The notes under the pieces are model-generated. The model had not been told where the DNA came from and ran no database searches. It worked only from the letters and a program-made list of their open reading frames with translations. DNA of 64,000 nucleotides from Sphingobacteriales bacterium (GTDB lineage Bacteria > Bacteroidota > Bacteroidia > Chitinophagales > CAIOSU01), in NCBI GenBank assembly GCA_027483645.1, contig JAIXUD010000002.1:186001-250000 (forward strand), read 5' to 3'. Every line of letters begins with the position of its first letter. The first letter of the stretch is position 1. Shown one piece after another: positions 61,138-64,000 of the stretch. A program made the translations under genes and the position numbers.

Positions 61138-62937
61138 TTAAGCTTGATTGTGATAATGCTTAAACACTACCTCGGCCTTGGCATTGCCTATGCAGGCTGC
61201 TATCTCTTCCTTCGTAGCGAGCTTCAATTTCTTTTCCGACTTGAAGGTTTTAAGCAGTAAGTCGCTTGTTTTTTCCCCGATGCCTTCAATATCAGTAAGG
61301 CCGGTTTTAATCGTACCCTTATCGCGCTTTAAGCGGTGGAAGGTTATGGCGAAGCGGTGGGCCTCATCTCGAAGTTGCTGTATTAGTTTCAGGCTTTCCG
61401 AGCGCTTGTTTACGTAAAGCGGCACCGAATCTTCTGGAAAGTATATTTCCTCTAACCGTTTGGCAATGGATACGATGGCCATTTTGCCACGTAGCTCGAG
61501 CTTGTCAATAGCGGCCATTGCGGAGCTTAACTGGCCTTTGCCCCCGTCAATTACTACTAGTTGGGGTAGAGGCTGGTCTTCGCTAATCAGTCGCTTATAA
61601 CGCCTGTAAACGATTTCCTCCATACTGGCAAAGTCGTTAGGGCCTTCTACGGTTTTAATGTTATAATGGCGGTAATCCGCTTTTGATGCCCTGCCGTTTT
61701 TAAAGACCACCATACTGGCCACCGGGTTGGTGCCTTGTATGTTACTATTATCAAAGCACTCAATATGCACGGGTAGCTCCGTGAGCCTAAAGTCGGCCTG
61801 CAATTGTTCCAAAACCCTATTGCGGCCTTTTTGATAGTCGCGCTTGTTCTGCTCCTCCAAAAACCTGTTTTTCATAAACAGGGCATTCTTATGCGAGAGG
61901 TCAATTAGCTTTTTCTTATCCCCAATTTGTGGGATGATAATCTTCACTTTTGGGTCAGGGTACTCAATGGGGAATTGCACATAGATCTCCTTCGAATCAC
62001 TATGCATGATCTGCCGTATCTCATTAATAGCGAAAATAAGTAGGTCTTCTTTAGTTTCCTCAAGGTTGTTTTTAATCTCCAGCCCACGGGTATACACAAT
62101 GGAGCCGTTCATGATTTTGAAGTAATTCACAAAGGCGTGTTCTTCCTCTTCGGCTATGGTAAATACCTCTACATCATCGATATCATGGTTCACCACCGCA
62201 GTGCGCGAGTTAAAAGTTTGCAGCGTATCGATGCGTTTTTTCATTTCGCCGGCCAGTTCAAACTGCATGTTCTCGGCATGGTGTTTCATGCGGTCGCGCA
62301 ACTCGTTTAGCACCAAGTTACTTTGGCCTTTTAGTATCTTTTTTATCAAGGCAATCTGTTCGTTGTAGTTTACCTCATCGAACAGGTTCTCGCAAGGACC
62401 GGCACAGTTGCCGATGTGGTACTCTAGGCATATGCGGTACTTGCCGTTTTCAATGGCTTTTTCGCTGAGGTTGAGGCTGCAGGTACGTAGTTTGAATAGC
62501 CCACGAATAAGCTCCAGTATCGATTCAACCCGCCTTACTGAAGTATAGGGCCCTAAATAGGTGCTGCCATCATCAATGTATCGGCGGGTAAGGAATATGC
62601 GCGGAAAACGCTCGTTTTTAATGCAAATGAAGGGATAGCTCTTATCATCCTTCAACTGTATGTTATACCGCGGCTGATATTGCTTAATTAGGGAATTTTC
62701 CAGCAATAGAGCTTCCTGCTCTGTTTGCACCACCGTAACCTCAATTTTGGTAATGCGGCGCACCAACATACGCAACCGCGCGCTATCGTGCTCCTTTTGA
62801 AAGTAAGAGGAAACCCGTTTCTTTAAACTACGCGCCTTCCCTACATACAAAATCCGATCACTGTCATCGCTATATTTATAGACGCCAGGTGAATCGGGTA
62901 GGGTAGCTTGTATTGCTTTAAAGGCTTCGGGGGTCAT
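61138..62937 (-). CDS. uvrC: Excinuclease ABC subunit C
   Basis: The 599-residue nucleotide-excision-repair nuclease has the GIY-YIG domain at the N-terminus (PGVYKYSDDSDRILYVGKAR near 18-37), a cysteine-bearing CLEYHIGNCAGPC segment near 170, and the UVR motif around 205-240. The RNase-H-like C-terminal nuclease has ECFDNSNIQGTNPVASMVVF near 395 and VIDGGKGQLSSA near 460. The helix-hairpin-helix tail is DIEGIGEKTSDLLLKTF. It cuts on both sides of a lesion with UvrA/UvrB. It lies eight bases after the PBP gene, so it is cotranscribed. Confidence 0.95.
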   Translation of the reverse strand: MTPEAFKAIQATLPDSPGVYKYSDDSDRILYVGKARSLKKRVSSYFQKEHDSARLRMLVRRITKIEVTVVQTEQEALLLENSLIKQYQPRYNIQLKDDKSYPFICIKNERFPRIFLTRRYIDDGSTYLGPYTSVRRVESILELIRGLFKLRTCSLNLSEKAIENGKYRICLEYHIGNCAGPCENLFDEVNYNEQIALIKKILKGQSNLVLNELRDRMKHHAENMQFELAGEMKKRIDTLQTFNSRTAVVNHDIDDVEVFTIAEEEEHAFVNYFKIMNGSIVYTRGLEIKNNLEETKEDLLIFAINEIRQIMHSDSKEIYVQFPIEYPDPKVKIIIPQIGDKKKLIDLSHKNALFMKNRFLEEQNKRDYQKGRNRVLEQLQADFRLTELPVHIECFDNSNIQGTNPVASMVVFKNGRASKADYRHYNIKTVEGPNDFASMEEIVYRRYKRLISEDQPLPQLVVIDGGKGQLSSAMAAIDKLELRGKMAIVSIAKRLEEIYFPEDSVPLYVNKRSESLKLIQQLRDEAHRFAITFHRLKRDKGTIKTGLTDIEGIGEKTSDLLLKTFKSEKKLKLATKEEIAACIGNAKAEVVFKHYHNQA

Positions 62938-62944
62938 GCCGAGG

Positions 62945-64000
62945 TTATGGATTGGGGTTGTCCCATTGGTTCGGGTTGCTAGGGTTGGTAGTACTTGGCA
63001 AAGTGTTGCCTTGCGCTTTGTACTTGGAACAATCCAACTCTACCGGAAGTTTCCCAGCTGGGGCAGGAAATCTCATCGCTTGCGAATAGCCCAATGTTTT
63101 ATCGGCATATAGCTTTTGTGCGAACAAGCCCCAGATAGGCAATGCCATATTAGCGCCCTGCCCCAAGGCAGTACTGCGGAAACGTACTTTGTTATCCTCG
63201 CCACCCGTCCATACAGCACCGATGAATTGTGGCGTGTAACCAATGTACCAGCCATCGGTATTATCGTTGGTTGTACCGGTTTTTCCGCAAATGTCGGCAG
63301 TCAATTTGTATCGATAGCGCAGGCGGCCGCCGGTACCTTGGTTGGTAACGTAGCGCAGCAGCTCAATCATTACATAGGCCTGTTCTTCGCTCATTACATC
63401 GTGTGTCTCGGGCGAATCCCTGTACAAGTTCAACCCATCTTTGGTTTGTATGGAGTTGATGTAGTTAGGTTGGGTATAGATGCCTTTGTTGGCCAAAACG
63501 GTATAAGCACCGGCCATTTCTAAGGCAGAGAAGCTAGGGGAGCCCAAGCAAATAGAGGGCACATTCTCGATAGGTGCGGTAATGCCCATGCGCCTGGCCA
63601 TCTGTATAATTACCTCTGGGCCAAGGCGCTTCATTAAGTAGGCCGAACAGGTGTTTTTGGATTGTGCCAAACACTGGAACAGCGTTAGCCTTTCATAACT
63701 ATACCCATCGGCGTTGGTGGGGGTCCAATTTTGATAATTTTCAAAGGTAACCGGTGCATCGGTAATTTGGTAGCACGGCGAATATCCGTTTTCTATAGCG
63801 GTGCTATAAATAAAAGGTTTGAAGGTAGAGCCTATTTGGCGGCGGCTGGTTACGTGGTCGTACTGGAAGTATTTGTAATTGGTACCGCCTACCCACGCCA
63901 ACACATTGCCATTCTCTGGGTTCAGTACGATAAAGCCAGTTTGCAATACCGTACGATGGTAGTAGATGCTGTCGTAAGGGCTCATCAGGGTATCCAGTTC
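62945..64000 (-). CDS. Class A penicillin-binding protein, transpeptidase part (N-terminal part outside window)
   Basis: The frame is open to the window edge (about 351 residues visible) and is the C-terminal part of a PBP1A-like enzyme. It shows DTLMSPYDSIYYHRTVLQTG and GNVLAWVGG, then the transpeptidase motifs GSTFKPF (serine nucleophile), SKNTC (SxN) and CGKTGTTND (KTG). The tail is proline/asparagine-rich and ends DNPNP. It cross-links peptidoglycan in the periplasm; the glycosyltransferase domain must lie upstream of the window. uvrC follows eight bases later. Confidence 0.93.
   Translation of the reverse strand, partial: ELDTLMSPYDSIYYHRTVLQTGFIVLNPENGNVLAWVGGTNYKYFQYDHVTSRRQIGSTFKPFIYSTAIENGYSPCYQITDAPVTFENYQNWTPTNADGYSYERLTLFQCLAQSKNTCSAYLMKRLGPEVIIQMARRMGITAPIENVPSICLGSPSFSALEMAGAYTVLANKGIYTQPNYINSIQTKDGLNLYRDSPETHDVMSEEQAYVMIELLRYVTNQGTGGRLRYRYKLTADICGKTGTTNDNTDGWYIGYTPQFIGAVWTGGEDNKVRFRSTALGQGANMALPIWGLFAQKLYADKTLGYSQAMRFPAPAGKLPVELDCSKYKAQGNTLPSTTNPSNPNQWDNPNP

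Overview
The window comes from a chromosome of the phylum Bacteroidota. The lineage call rests on a complete gldK-gldL-gldM-gldN core of the type IX secretion system (T9SS) preceded by a PorP/SprF-like gene, at least three secreted proteins with the T9SS C-terminal sorting domain, Bacteroidota-type promoters (TTTG, about 20 bases, TAnnTTTG), the near absence of Shine-Dalgarno sequences, frequent TTG/GTG starts, and marker families such as BT_3928, DUF1599, GGGP synthase and a 29-residue COX24-type ribosomal protein. I cannot name the genus. There is no rRNA, CRISPR array or prophage; one tRNA (initiator Met) is present.

Layout. 1-2.8 kb: the 3' part of a Rieske oxygenase gene, then a lone AT-richer DUF262-DUF1524 restriction-type gene. 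3-20 kb: mostly housekeeping genes (PabA-type glutaminase, CvpA, YqeY, polyprenyl diphosphate synthase, HU, RNase G, RsgA, GGGP synthase, an aldehyde dehydrogenase) mixed with small exported proteins, a copper-type pair (MbnP-like T9SS cargo plus a CxxC metal-binding protein) and a truncated UPF0175/DUF3368 toxin-antitoxin remnant. 20-25 kb: tRNA-fMet with promoter and terminator, a hairpin repeat, aroK, a solitary oligopeptide-type permease, BT_3928, DUF1599, folP and a DUF1295 protein.

25.8-50.9 kb is a large glycan locus. It holds a DegT aminotransferase, a B12-binding radical SAM protein, six large multi-pass membrane proteins of GT-C glycosyltransferase appearance that fall into three paralogous pairs, an HTTM-like protein with a small partner, an SDR, three GT2 glycosyltransferases, an SGNH-like protein, a secreted arylsulfotransferase-like protein, and a CDP-glucose branch (rfbF, rfbG, an RmlC-like protein, a reductase, an FdtA-like ketoisomerase). 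The layout suggests synthesis of a CDP-deoxysugar, transfer by polyprenyl-phosphate GT2 enzymes to a lipid carrier, and polymer decoration by the GT-C proteins. A strong bidirectional terminator closes the locus.

50.9-64 kb: a DUF885 lipoprotein, a QueF-like protein lacking the usual catalytic cysteine, ferritin, a MITE-like foldback element, porP-gldKLMN, a palindromic CGTCATTGCGA-type repeat, uvrC and the 3' part of a class A penicillin-binding protein gene.

Non-coding DNA is unusually rich in short repeats: an AGACACAAG family (three loci), degenerate GTTGATTA and GACGACGG tandem strings, a 34-base-period hairpin repeat, a 165-base foldback element and a roughly 200-base palindromic element. 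The most interesting points are the paired GT-C array with its CDP-sugar branch, the QueF-like protein without its cysteine, and the foldback element.
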